Origin: Sinorhizobium garamanticum
GTDB lineage: Bacteria > Pseudomonadota > Alphaproteobacteria > Rhizobiales > Rhizobiaceae
Length of the DNA: 64,000 nt
Direction of reading: 5' to 3'
Assembly (NCBI RefSeq): GCF_029892065.1
Contig: NZ_CP120374.1
Location: 620,001-684,000 of the forward strand
A program made the position numbers and the translations under genes. This document shows, piece by piece, positions 36,714 through 45,550 of this stretch; the first letter of the stretch is position 1; each line of letters begins with the position of its first letter. Under the pieces are notes generated by a model. It ran no database searches. It was not told the DNA's origin and was given only the letters and a program-made list of their open reading frames with translations.

Positions 36714-37907
36714 ATGGGCGCATTCTGCGGCGTGCGCCTGAGACCGGAGGACGATCCGATTCGCGATTTCCACGATAGACGCTCCATTGTGCCGCCGCCA
36801 TCCGCGGCCAACGCTGCAAGGGCCGCTCTGAGTGAGCTTCGGCGAACCCCTCTCCTTGTGCTTATCCTCTTCGTTCCCGCCGTCATTCTCCTGGAGCAAG
36901 TGTCGCCCGAGGCGCACACCTTGCTGTTCTTCCTGTCGGTCGCAGCGATCGTGCCGCTCGCGGCACTGCTGAGCCGCGCGACCGAGGCCGTCGCGGCGAA
37001 ATTGGGCGACACCCTCGGCGCCTTGCTCAACGCCACGCTCGGCAATCTGACCGAACTCGTGATTTCGCTCGCGGCCCTGCATGCGGGCCAACATCTATTG
37101 GTCAAGGCGTCGATTGCGGGCGCGATTGTCACCAATACGCTGTTCATGCTTGGCGGCGCGTTTCTCGTCGGCGGTCTCAAGCATCACCTGCAGGAGTTCA
37201 ACAGGGTTAGCGCACGCTTTCAGGCTAGCCTGTTGTTCCTTGCCACGATCGCCATTCTGGTCCCCTCCCTGATCAGCGAAGTGGACCGCGTCCCTGCCGG
37301 CACCTTCTCACAGCAACTGAGCTTGGGTCTCTCGCTGCTCCTCATCGCCGTCTATGGCCTTGGCATGCTGTTCTCCCTGAAGACGCACCGGGAGCTTTTC
37401 GCCAGCGGCGGCCATGTCGACGAGGATGAGAAACCGTGGCCGCTTGCGGTCGGGATCGTTGTGTTGGTTGGCGTCACGCTCTTCGTCGCGATGGTCAGTG
37501 AGATCTTCGTCGGCTCAGTACAGGTCGCTGCTCAACGTCTCGGGATGACGCCTGCCTTCGTCGGGTTCATCGTCGTAGCCTTAGTGGGCGGAGCTGCGGA
37601 AATGACAACCGCTTTCTCGGCGGCGCGCGCCAATCGCCTCGATCTCAGCGTCGGCATCGCATTGGGCAGCGCCGCGCAGATCGCGCTTTTCGTCGCCCCG
37701 GTCCTAGTGCTCGTCAGCTACTTTGTTGGTCCGGAGCCGATGTCCCTGCAGTTCTGGCCCGGAGCGGTCGCAATGATGCTGATCGCAACGATGGCCGCAA
37801 CGCTCTTGTCTAACGGTGGGCGCGCAGCTTGGTATGCCGGCGTCATGGCGTTGGCGGTCTATGCCATTTTCGGGCTCACGCTGTTTCTCTTGCCGCCATC
37901 GGCGTGA
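36714..37907 (+). CDS. Calcium/proton exchanger (CAX family)
   Basis: About 397 residues with eleven or so hydrophobic helices. Both cation-binding repeats are visible: GNLTELVISLAAL in the first half and GGAAEMTTAFSAARANRLD in the second, with a short acidic loop (DEDEK) between halves. CAX proteins exchange cytosolic Ca2+ (or Na+) for protons. Start is uncertain: 36684 overlaps a FixK-like site, 36714 is the next ATG, and GTGs at 36732 and 36789 are also in frame; none has a good ribosome site, so a leaderless or short-leader transcript from that site is possible. Confidence 0.82.
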   Translation: MGAFCGVRLRPEDDPIRDFHDRRSIVPPPSAANAARAALSELRRTPLLVLILFVPAVILLEQVSPEAHTLLFFLSVAAIVPLAALLSRATEAVAAKLGDTLGALLNATLGNLTELVISLAALHAGQHLLVKASIAGAIVTNTLFMLGGAFLVGGLKHHLQEFNRVSARFQASLLFLATIAILVPSLISEVDRVPAGTFSQQLSLGLSLLLIAVYGLGMLFSLKTHRELFASGGHVDEDEKPWPLAVGIVVLVGVTLFVAMVSEIFVGSVQVAAQRLGMTPAFVGFIVVALVGGAAEMTTAFSAARANRLDLSVGIALGSAAQIALFVAPVLVLVSYFVGPEPMSLQFWPGAVAMMLIATMAATLLSNGGRAAWYAGVMALAVYAIFGLTLFLLPPSA

Positions 37908-37940
37908 GTTCGCAGGCATCCGCCACTCACGGTCTTGGCC

Positions 37941-38045
37941 CCTAAAGCGCTTCGCGTTCAAATGTATTTCACGCACCGCGCTTTATGTCTTTGTTTTCAT
38001 GTCGTCATCCAAAACCGCTGCGCACTTTTGGGCGACATGCATTAG
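37941..38045. repeat. Sinorhizobium-type intergenic repeat
   Basis: AAAGCGCTTCGCGTTCAAA ... CACGCACCGCGCTTT forms a hairpin with AAAGCGC/GCGCTTT arms, followed by CCGCTGCGCACTTTTGGGCG and a terminal CATGCATTAG. I recognise this as a recurrent intergenic element of Sinorhizobium genomes. It includes the stop codon of the K+ channel gene and lies between two convergent genes, so it may also terminate both transcripts. Confidence 0.5.
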
Positions 38046-38527
38046 TCCTGCCCGGGTGTCCTCGTGAAGTACAAACGCTGGATCACGGCCATCATCAGAG
38101 CCGTTGCCCATCCGAAGATGATCCAGCCATTGACGGCCTCGAAAGTGGCAACCTGGCGCCAGTCTCTGCCGAGAACGATGTCGCCATAGCCAACCGTCGT
38201 GAAGGTGACGGTCGAGAAGTAGAGCGCCTCTTCAAAGTTTGGCAGCGCCTGCGCAAGATAGTAGAAGGTTGCCCAGAGCACGACATCAAGCGCGATTGGA
38301 GCGATCAGGTAGATTATCCAGACGACGGTCACCAGCATCGGGTAGCGCAGCAGCAAGTCTCGGCGTTCTTTTTCCAACCTGCGAAAAACACCAAGTCCGG
38401 CGGACATGAAAGATGCTTGAACGGCGACTGTTGCCGCAATGAGACCACACGCTATGGCCAGCCGAAATAGCACCCACGCCTCCACCACGGCGGATCGACC
38501 AGAACGCGCTATTGCCGCCACCGGCAA
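38042..38527 (-). CDS. Two-TM potassium channel family protein
   Basis: 161 residues. The selectivity filter TTVGYGD follows a pore helix (EALYFSTVTF) and is flanked by hydrophobic helices. An additional pair of N-terminal hydrophobic helices (VLFRLAIACGLIAATVAVQ, MLVTVVWIIYLIAPIALDVVLW) gives about four membrane segments. No cytosolic RCK domain, so gating is not evident. It may set membrane potential alongside CAX and MscS in this region. Confidence 0.85.
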   Translation of the reverse strand: MPVAAIARSGRSAVVEAWVLFRLAIACGLIAATVAVQASFMSAGLGVFRRLEKERRDLLLRYPMLVTVVWIIYLIAPIALDVVLWATFYYLAQALPNFEEALYFSTVTFTTVGYGDIVLGRDWRQVATFEAVNGWIIFGWATALMMAVIQRLYFTRTPGQD

Positions 38528-38644
38528 TGTAGCAAAGACTGCCTGATCGGTGAATAGTGTCGTCAGGGGGCGCTAAGTTCCGCCTGGCCCGTTGCCAAAA
38601 AGTGCCTTCCGCCCCTGCAGCACAAAGATCGATATTGGGCATCA

Positions 38645-39289
38645 CTAAAGACACAAGTTCTGAAGCGCGCGATACTCAAGGATCTCGATGCCGCGAGCAC
38701 CGAGCAAGTTGATAATGCGCTTGTTCTTCAGCTTCGTAAGCGAACGCGAAACGGTCTCGATCGTCAACCCGAGATAGTCGGCGACATCGACGCGGGGCAT
38801 GGATAGTTCGAGCCTATACGAATGACCCGAACGATCGGACATTTCGAGTAGGAATGCCGCGACTCTTTCGACGGCGCTTTGGCGGCCAATGACCAATTGG
38901 TGTTCCTGAGCAGACAAGAAGTTCTCCAACACCGCCGGCAACAAACCCTGCCAGATAAGCGGATCCTCGTGGAGGCTGACGCTCTTTACACCAGTGACAC
39001 CTATCGCTTCTGCGTTGGAGCGGTGCAGGTCCTCATTTTGCAGACCGAACCAGTTTCCTCCGAAATGGAATGCAAGAATTTGTCGTCGGCCGTTCGCAAG
39101 CACGCGGTACACGCGAACAGCCCCGAATTCTACCCGGTAGGCCTGACCGGCCCTTTCCCCGGAAGAGTAAATGCATTGTCCGTTGACGAAGCTGCTGATC
39201 GGCATCGACTCGACTTGCCCCTGCGTGAGCGGCCCCATGGGGACGGCACCTATGAACCTCCCCGGAGAAGCCAATATTGACGTATGCAT
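38645..39289 (-). CDS. Crp/Fnr family regulator, FixK-like
   Basis: 214 residues. A cNMP-binding-like beta barrel (residues about 25-110, GERAGQAYRVEFGAVRVYRV) precedes a long dimer helix and a Crp/Fnr helix-turn-helix (MPRVDVADYLGLTIETVSRSLTKL). The E-x2-SR recognition pattern in IETVSRSL predicts binding to TTGAT-N4-ATCAA half-sites. The N-terminus lacks the four-cysteine iron-sulfur cluster of FNR, so activity probably depends on expression or an upstream FixLJ-like cascade, as in rhizobial FixK. Several matching sites lie within 10 kb, making it the likely local regulator. Confidence 0.88.
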   Translation of the reverse strand: MHTSILASPGRFIGAVPMGPLTQGQVESMPISSFVNGQCIYSSGERAGQAYRVEFGAVRVYRVLANGRRQILAFHFGGNWFGLQNEDLHRSNAEAIGVTGVKSVSLHEDPLIWQGLLPAVLENFLSAQEHQLVIGRQSAVERVAAFLLEMSDRSGHSYRLELSMPRVDVADYLGLTIETVSRSLTKLKNKRIINLLGARGIEILEYRALQNLCL

Positions 39290-39428
39290 TATTCGACTCC
39301 CAAGACTGTGCCCCTTGCCTTACAAGGATCCTGATCCAGTGGACCTTCCTTGTATTCTGCGGGCTGAACAGCGAGCAGACCGTTCGGGCGTCGGCTCCGA
39401 CGTCCAGGCAAAGCGCCAAACTTTCTAG

Positions 39429-39704
39429 TTAGATGAGACCTTTCGCCGGCCCGAGCGCTTGCTCAATCTCTGCCGCCAGACTGTCTACCAAGCTCCTGAA
39501 CTCCGCGCGGCGCTCCTCGCGTACATGAAAAGGAAGCTGATCGGCGTGAGCAAGCGCGTTTTCAGCGGCTGCGAAGTCCTCACACATCCCCCTGAAGCTC
39601 TCGTCGCGGATCGACAACTCCCTGATCTGCAACGTGCGTGCCGGAAACCGCCGCAAGGCCGCTGCCAGGCCGTGTTCCTCGTCACTCCCTGATCGCGCGT
39701 TCAT
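39429..39704 (-). CDS. Conserved small hypothetical protein
   Basis: 91 residues, mostly helical and charged, no signal peptide: AALRRFPARTLQIRELSIRD, then ESFRGMCEDFAAAENAL and SLVDSLAAEIEQAL. The pattern recalls a family of short cytosolic proteins widespread in rhizobia with unknown function. GGAGGCGGAG precedes the ATG at 39704; the frame upstream is open but unsupported. It is divergent from the TPR regulator gene. Confidence 0.6.
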   Translation of the reverse strand: MNARSGSDEEHGLAAALRRFPARTLQIRELSIRDESFRGMCEDFAAAENALAHADQLPFHVREERRAEFRSLVDSLAAEIEQALGPAKGLI

Positions 39705-39849
39705 TTCGCTCCGCCTCCGAATTCGAAATGAAATACAACTATAATTGATCTCTGTAATATATATTGCGCTTTGCCCGGGTGGGGACGTAAGATACGGGAG
39801 CTTACAGTACCGCTGGACACAAGCTTGCGTTGTGTTGATGGGGGCGGAC

Positions 39850-41601
39850 ATGGTAGCAGACCAGGGGGGCGTCCGGGTCGAACCGACAACTGCTCTACCC
39901 ACCGACGCGGAAATCCTTGCACAACTCGATCGAATTCGGTTCAGCACCGAGTTCGATGCGCCGGACCGTGCCCGCAAGTTCCTGGCCTACGTGATTGAGG
40001 AGACCGTTGCAGGTCGGGCCGACCGTATAAAGGCGTATTCGATAGCAACCGAGGTCTTCGGTAGAGACTCCTCTTTCGACGCTCAAACTGATCCAGCCGT
40101 GCGGATTGAAGCGGGCCGTATTCGTCGCGCGCTCGAACGCTACTATCTCGTGTCGGGCCGCAACGACCCGATCATGATCAGGATACCGAAAGGCGCCTAC
40201 GTGCCAACGTTCGAAAGGCGCGTCGACACGCAGAGCGCGGCTGACCTCGGCCCCTCTGTAAGCGCCAGATCGGATCCTTCCGTTCAACATTTTCGACGAC
40301 GGATTTGGTTCGGAATTGCGGCGCTTGCTTTAGCCCTTGGCGGCCTGGCAGCAAGTGCTCTTCTTCGCCATGATGTCACTGCAGAGAGCGGCACGAATAC
40401 CGGCCGCGTTCGGCCCAACATCCCGAAGCTGGTTGTCGCTCCGTTTGAGGACCTCTCCGGAACATCGCAATCGGCGATGATAACGCGGGGACTCGCTGAC
40501 GAGGTTGTCAGCAAAATCGCCAGGTTCAAGGAGATCATCGTCGTCACCCGCGAAAACCCCGATGACTCGTCGGACACCGACGACGGACCGGCCTATGCGC
40601 TGGAGGGGCGGGTCCGGATCGATGGCGAAAGGCTTCGGCTTGGGATAAGACTTGTACTACTGTCCGACGGGTCGGTGATGTGGACAAACAACTATGACGA
40701 GAGCTTAGCAACGCATAAAATCATCGAACTGCAAGAGAAGGCCGCCGCCGCCGTGGCGACCGCTGTGGCACAACCCTATGGCGTTGTTTTCCAGGCGAAT
40801 GCCACGCAGTTCACGCAGTCAATTCCGGACGATTGGGAAGCATATGCGTGCACCTTGGCCTACTATGGTTATCGCAGCGATTTGAACCCGCAAACGCATG
40901 CGTCCGTTCAGGAATGCCTTCAGCATGCGACCCGCCAATTTCCGAACTACGCTACGGCTTGGGCGCTTCTGTCAATGACCTATATCGACGAGCTCCGTTT
41001 CCGGTATCGCCTTGATCAGTCGTCCCCGGTGTCGTTGGAGCGGGCGATCGAGGCAGCGGTACGCGCTGTGGAACTGGATCCCCAGGACGTGCGCGCCCTG
41101 CAAGCACAGATGCTCACTCTTTTCTTCCGGGGCGAAGTTGATGCTGCCTTGGCGGTGGGGGCGCGCGCGTTTGCCATCAATCCTAACGACACTGAACTCG
41201 CCGGCGAATATGGTTTCCGGCTTGCCCTGTCGGGTCAATGGCGTCCCGGTTGCGAGCTCTTATCGGAAACCGTCGCGCGGAACCCAGGCCCGGTAGGATA
41301 TTTCGAGGCGGCCTTGGCGGTCTGCGCCTATATCAGAGGCGATTACGTGGCCGCTGAGCGATGGGCGCACTTGGCCGACCTTCGCGCCAATCCGATTTAT
41401 CGCGTCATATTGCTTGCCATTCTTGGGAAGCTCGGCAAGTCGGACCAGGCACACGAAGAACAGAAATGGCTGGAAACGAACGCACCAGGCTTCCTCGAGA
41501 ACATCCGAAAGGAGGTCGCTTTGCGAATTCGTCGTCCAGAGGACCAGCAGCACTTCATCGAAGGTTTGCGCGAGGCGGGCATATCGGTCCCCGAAAATTG
41601 A
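39850..41601 (+). CDS. Membrane TPR protein with N-terminal DNA-binding-like domain (adenylate cyclase-type regulator)
   Basis: About 583 residues. The N-terminal 100 residues (ARKFLAYVIEETVAGRADRIKAYSIATEVFGRD and RIEAGRIRRALERYY) form a helical domain found in rhizobial 'adenylate cyclase' TPR proteins and likely contact DNA. A single transmembrane helix (FGIAALALALGGLAASALL) follows, then a TolB-like/FlgO-like region (LVVAPFEDLSGTSQSAMI to about residue 290) and TPR repeats to the end. No cyclase catalytic residues are present. Such proteins are seen as one-component signalling proteins. Start is uncertain among ATGs at 39838 and 39850; the second follows GGGGGCGG. Confidence 0.7.
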   Translation: MVADQGGVRVEPTTALPTDAEILAQLDRIRFSTEFDAPDRARKFLAYVIEETVAGRADRIKAYSIATEVFGRDSSFDAQTDPAVRIEAGRIRRALERYYLVSGRNDPIMIRIPKGAYVPTFERRVDTQSAADLGPSVSARSDPSVQHFRRRIWFGIAALALALGGLAASALLRHDVTAESGTNTGRVRPNIPKLVVAPFEDLSGTSQSAMITRGLADEVVSKIARFKEIIVVTRENPDDSSDTDDGPAYALEGRVRIDGERLRLGIRLVLLSDGSVMWTNNYDESLATHKIIELQEKAAAAVATAVAQPYGVVFQANATQFTQSIPDDWEAYACTLAYYGYRSDLNPQTHASVQECLQHATRQFPNYATAWALLSMTYIDELRFRYRLDQSSPVSLERAIEAAVRAVELDPQDVRALQAQMLTLFFRGEVDAALAVGARAFAINPNDTELAGEYGFRLALSGQWRPGCELLSETVARNPGPVGYFEAALAVCAYIRGDYVAAERWAHLADLRANPIYRVILLAILGKLGKSDQAHEEQKWLETNAPGFLENIRKEVALRIRRPEDQQHFIEGLREAGISVPEN

Positions 41602-42039
41602 GTCTGAACAAGCCTCTGCCGCAACGCCGCGTCGCTCAGGTGCAGTTTCGGCGGCCATTGAACTGAAGGACGCCGTCTCCCGCATGCTCCGCCTCGAGCG
41701 TGGCGGCAAGTGCGCCTCATGCAACGCACTCTTGCAGATGGTACGCCGCCTGCGGCCACGTTGCAGTAACATACCGTAGCATACGTCATTCGACGTTCAC
41801 CATCCGTGCGTCTCCTCTTACAGATGCCATCGAGGCAGTTCACCATCGAGGTAATCGAGCGACCGTGTCACGTGTCGACATTGACTGCGATCAATGCCAG
41901 CGGGGCACATTTCGCGTATCATTATATTTGAATAATCAAGATGATCTGTCCCGAGCTCTCTCTTTTTCTACTTTGGAATTCAGCGCTTTCGTCTAGCAAT
42001 TGAGTTCACGGCCGGCCTTCAGCAAAGAGGAGCGCAGAG
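41602..42039. other. Upstream region of the 2-TM/HlyD/SulP block
   Basis: 438 bases with no gene supported. It contains the FixK-like site at 41881-41894 and the leader that is duplicated at 36313-36445. Confidence 0.5.
41881..41894. promoter_or_regulatory. FixK/FNR-type site upstream of the 2-TM gene
   Basis: TTGACTGCGATCAA, identical to the 14-mer at 47561. It is 146 bases upstream of the ATG at 42040 and conserved in the duplicate leader at 36299, where it is TTGATTGTGATCAA. Confidence 0.75.
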
Positions 42040-42537
42040 ATGGAAGAGTCGTTGCATCCGGCCGCAGTTGACCATTTGCCACCTTTCATCACCGCGCCGG
42101 GGCAGACGGACGTCCTGTTCAACGTGATGATCGTCTTCGTCCTGTTGCTAATCTTCCTGATCGGTATCCTGTACCTGCGGCTGCACGCGCTGCCCGAACA
42201 CATGGCACATGGCGCCAGCAAAGTGCAGTTGCAGATTGTCGGCGCTTTGGCGCTGATCGCGCTCTTCACCCACAATCATCTGTTCTGGATCGCCGCCCTG
42301 CTGCTCGCCATGATCGAATTCCCGGATTTTTCATCCCCGGTCAGATCGATGGCCCGTTCGCTGTCGAAGATTGCCGGTCGCGACGAGGAGACGGACGAGG
42401 CAGGAACAAATGCGATCGAACCAGCGGCGAGGCCACTCGATCCCCAACCAAGCAAGCCGCCACCGGACCCGCCGCAATGGGCGCCGATCGAGATGACGCC
42501 CGCCACGGGGCACGAAAAGGTGGAGCGGAGGGGCTGA
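42040..42537 (+). CDS. Small two-TM membrane protein
   Basis: 165 residues. Two hydrophobic segments (VMIVFVLLLIFLIGILYL and IVGALALIALF with LFWIAALLLAMIEF) follow an N-terminus with PPFITAPGQTDVLFN. The C-terminal 50 residues are Pro-rich and charged (PQPSKPPPDPPQ) and probably cytosolic or periplasmic and disordered. AAAGAGGAG precedes the ATG. It stands three bases before the HlyD-like gene, so the two probably act together in one membrane complex. A 5' fragment of a paralogue survives at 36.4 kb. Confidence 0.75.
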   Translation: MEESLHPAAVDHLPPFITAPGQTDVLFNVMIVFVLLLIFLIGILYLRLHALPEHMAHGASKVQLQIVGALALIALFTHNHLFWIAALLLAMIEFPDFSSPVRSMARSLSKIAGRDEETDEAGTNAIEPAARPLDPQPSKPPPDPPQWAPIEMTPATGHEKVERRG

Positions 42538-42540
42538 ACC

Positions 42541-43770
42541 ATGCTGGAATTCCTGATCTGCTCGCTGCTTACCATCTTTCCTGACTACCTGTTCCGCCGC
42601 TATGTCCAGGGCAAGCGCATCGGTCGCGAAATCAATCTCTATTCAATGTGGTTCGAGCTGCGCTACGGTATCACCGCCTGCGTGATCCTCACCGTGTCGC
42701 TGATCACGATGATCTTCTACTTCCACCCCTCGACCACCAACGTCACCGCCGTGTTCCGTACCGTCACGATTTTGCCCGAGGCGAATGGCCGCGTGGCCGA
42801 GGTCTATGTCGACCTCAACGAGAAGGTTGCGGCCGGCACCCCGCTCTTCCGCCTCGACAACACAGAGCAGCAGGCCGCGCTCGAGACTGCCCGCCGGCGC
42901 GTGGCCGAAATCGACGCCGAGACGACCGTCGCCCACACGGAGCTCGCGTCTGCCGACGGCCTCATCGCACAGGCGGAGGGCGCTTACCTCCAGGCGCTGA
43001 ACGAGCTTGAGACGCAGGTCGAATTGAACCAGCGCAACCCCAACATTGTCGCGAAGCGGGAAATCGAGCGGCTGCAGGTCGCCGCCGACGGTCGCAAAGG
43101 CGCGCTCGATGCCGCCGTTTCGAACAAGCAGACGCTGGAGACGAAGATCGCCTCGCTGCTGCCGGCGCAGAAGGCTAGCGCCGAGGCGGCACTCGCCCAG
43201 GCTCAGGTCGACTTGGACAAGACGACGGTGCGTGCCGGCGTTGCCGGCACCGTGCAGCAATTTACCCTTCGGCCTGGCGACATCGTCAATCCGATGATCC
43301 GCACCGCCGGCATCCTCGTGCCCGATCAGCGCCGCATCGGACTGATCGCCGGCTTCGGCCAGATCGAGGCGCAGGTGATGAAGGCCGGAATGATCGCCGA
43401 GGCGACCTGCATCGGCAAGCCCTTCACCATCATCCCGATGGTCGTTACCGAGGTGCAGGACGTCATCGCCGCTGGCCAGTATCGGCCAACGGACCTGCTC
43501 GTCGACGCCCAGCAACTGGCACGCCCCGGCACACTGACGGCTTATCTGGAGCCGCTCTATCAGAGTCAGTTCAGCGGCATTCCGCCGGGAAGCAGTTGCA
43601 TCGCCAACGCCTATACCAGCAATCATGACGCGCTCCATGAACCCGGCATCAGCACGCCACGCTGGCTGTACCTACATGTCATCGACGCCGTCGGGCTGGT
43701 GCACGCGGCGATCCTCCGGCTGCAGGCGCTGCTCTTGCCCGTCCAGACGCTCGTCCTTACAGGTCACTGA
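42541..43770 (+). CDS. HlyD family membrane-fusion protein
   Basis: 409 residues. A short N-terminal membrane segment (ITACVILTVSLITMIFYF) is followed by the lipoyl-like half (VTILPEANGRVAEVYVDLNEKVAAGTPLF), a long coiled coil (about residues 110-230) and the second half (VRAGVAGTVQQFTLRPGDIVNP). This is the architecture of EmrA/HlyD adaptor proteins linking an inner-membrane pump to an outer-membrane exit. No ATPase or MFS pump gene is adjacent; the 2-TM partner just upstream is the likely membrane subunit, as in two-gene DUF-HlyD exporters. The SulP transporter gene begins 16 bases downstream. Confidence 0.85.
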   Translation: MLEFLICSLLTIFPDYLFRRYVQGKRIGREINLYSMWFELRYGITACVILTVSLITMIFYFHPSTTNVTAVFRTVTILPEANGRVAEVYVDLNEKVAAGTPLFRLDNTEQQAALETARRRVAEIDAETTVAHTELASADGLIAQAEGAYLQALNELETQVELNQRNPNIVAKREIERLQVAADGRKGALDAAVSNKQTLETKIASLLPAQKASAEAALAQAQVDLDKTTVRAGVAGTVQQFTLRPGDIVNPMIRTAGILVPDQRRIGLIAGFGQIEAQVMKAGMIAEATCIGKPFTIIPMVVTEVQDVIAAGQYRPTDLLVDAQQLARPGTLTAYLEPLYQSQFSGIPPGSSCIANAYTSNHDALHEPGISTPRWLYLHVIDAVGLVHAAILRLQALLLPVQTLVLTGH

Positions 43771-43786
43771 TCCGGAGGCAACCGGC

Positions 43787-45487
43787 ATGGGGCTGACCCT
43801 TCCTCGCCTACCGCTGCTTGCGAACCTTGCCGGCTACCGGGCGAGTTGGCTGCGCAGCGATGTCTCCGCCGGGCTCGCGATCGCCGCGGTCGGCTTGCCG
43901 AGCGCCATCGCCTATCCGGCCATCGCCGGCCTGCCGCCGGAGACTGGCCTTTACGCCAGCATCACACCCTTGATCGCCTATGCCCTCGTCGGTCCCTCGC
44001 AACGCCTGATCGTCGGGCCGGACGCCGCGACCATGACCGTGCTGGCTGCGGTGCTTGCCACGGTCTATGCGGTGCCTGGCGTCACCGCGGATCGGGTCAC
44101 GGTGGCGGCGTTGCTGGCGCTCGCAGTCGGCGCGCTGTGTCTGATCGCCCGCGCGGTGCGGCTCGGCGTGCTCGCGACCTTTCTGTCGCGGCCGATCCTG
44201 ATCGGCTTCTTCGCCGGCATCTCGCTTTCGATCCTGATCGGTCAGATAGATCGGGTCACCGGCATCGACATCGAGGCTGATGGCCTAATCGCTCCAATCC
44301 TCGAACTTATCGCCAAGGCGGCCGCGATCCACTGGCCGTCGCTCGCATTGGCGGCCGCGTCATTCGCGCTGCTGCAGGCAGCGCGCATCATGCAATCGCC
44401 CATACCCGGGCCGGTACTGGTTGTCGCGCTGTCCGTGCTCTTGTCCGCCCTTTTCGATTTCGAAGGGCACGGCATCGCCGTCGTCGGCGACATCCCCGAT
44501 GGCCTGCCGTCGTTGACGCTGCCGTCGATCGCGGGCCTCCCCTTCCAGTCGCTCCTGCTCGGCGCCGGCGCCATCTTTCTGGTGAGCTTCGGCTCCGGCA
44601 TCATCGCCGCCCGCAGCTTCGGGGCCAAGGGCGGCTACCTGGTCGATCCCAACCGCGAACTCGAAGGCTTCGGCGCGGCGAACATCGCTGCCGGGCTGTT
44701 CGGGACTTTTCCCGTCACTGCTTCAGACTCGCGCACGGCAGTGAACTTCAGCGTCGGCGGCCGGTCGCAGATCGCGAGCATCGTGGCGGCCGCGGCCCTG
44801 ATGGCGGTTCTCCTGTACTTCGGCGATGTGCTGCGCATCCTGCCGATCCCGACGCTCGGCGCGGTGCTGGTCGCAACCGCGCTCAGCCTCATCGATATTT
44901 CCGCACTCAAGGAGATCTGGCGTATCAGCCGCATCGAATTCGTCTTCGCGCTGATCGCGATGTCCGGGCCGATCAGCTTCGGCGTTCTGGAAGGCGTGGT
45001 CACAGCAATCGCCGCAACGCTGGTCTACGTATTGCACAAGACCATGTTTCCGCGCGACGCCCTGCTCGGCCGGCTCGTCGGCCGTGACGGCTTCTACAAG
45101 CTCCACCGCAACCCGGCGGCGCGGCCGGTGCCCGGCCTTGCCGTCTTCATGGTCCAGGGCAGCCTGCTGTTCTTCAACACCGACTATGTCCGCCAACGCC
45201 TGCGCGCCGTCACCGACGCGCTGCCCGCCGATACCCGCTGGTTTGTCATGGACGCGAGCGCCATCGCCCAGATCGACAGTTCCGCAGCCGCCATGCTCGA
45301 TGAGGTTCACGACGATCTCGGCAGGCGCGGCATCGCGCTTGCGATCGCCGAGCTGCATTTCGAAGCGCGCGAAATCCTCGAACGAGCCGGCGTGATCGCG
45401 AAGATCGGCCCCACGATGATCTTCGAGGATCTCGATGACGCGCTGGACGCCTTCGAGAAAAGCGCTGCGGAAACAGCCGCGCCGTAG
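43787..45487 (+). CDS. SulP family anion transporter with STAS domain
   Basis: 566 residues: a conserved SulP core starting LRSDVSAGLAIAAVGLPSAIAYPAIAGLPPETGLYAS, about eleven hydrophobic helices, and a C-terminal STAS domain (from about residue 440; WFVMDASAIAQIDSSAAAML). Substrate could be sulfate, bicarbonate or another anion; STAS may sense nucleotides. CCGGAGG precedes the ATG at 43787. Part of the block with HlyD upstream and PPK2 downstream. Confidence 0.9.
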   Translation: MGLTLPRLPLLANLAGYRASWLRSDVSAGLAIAAVGLPSAIAYPAIAGLPPETGLYASITPLIAYALVGPSQRLIVGPDAATMTVLAAVLATVYAVPGVTADRVTVAALLALAVGALCLIARAVRLGVLATFLSRPILIGFFAGISLSILIGQIDRVTGIDIEADGLIAPILELIAKAAAIHWPSLALAAASFALLQAARIMQSPIPGPVLVVALSVLLSALFDFEGHGIAVVGDIPDGLPSLTLPSIAGLPFQSLLLGAGAIFLVSFGSGIIAARSFGAKGGYLVDPNRELEGFGAANIAAGLFGTFPVTASDSRTAVNFSVGGRSQIASIVAAAALMAVLLYFGDVLRILPIPTLGAVLVATALSLIDISALKEIWRISRIEFVFALIAMSGPISFGVLEGVVTAIAATLVYVLHKTMFPRDALLGRLVGRDGFYKLHRNPAARPVPGLAVFMVQGSLLFFNTDYVRQRLRAVTDALPADTRWFVMDASAIAQIDSSAAAMLDEVHDDLGRRGIALAIAELHFEAREILERAGVIAKIGPTMIFEDLDDALDAFEKSAAETAAP

Positions 45488-45550
45488 TGCCGTCCTCCGC
45501 GGCGCCGATATCGCAACGGTTGAAAAGAAGCAGCCAGATGGGAGAGCAGC

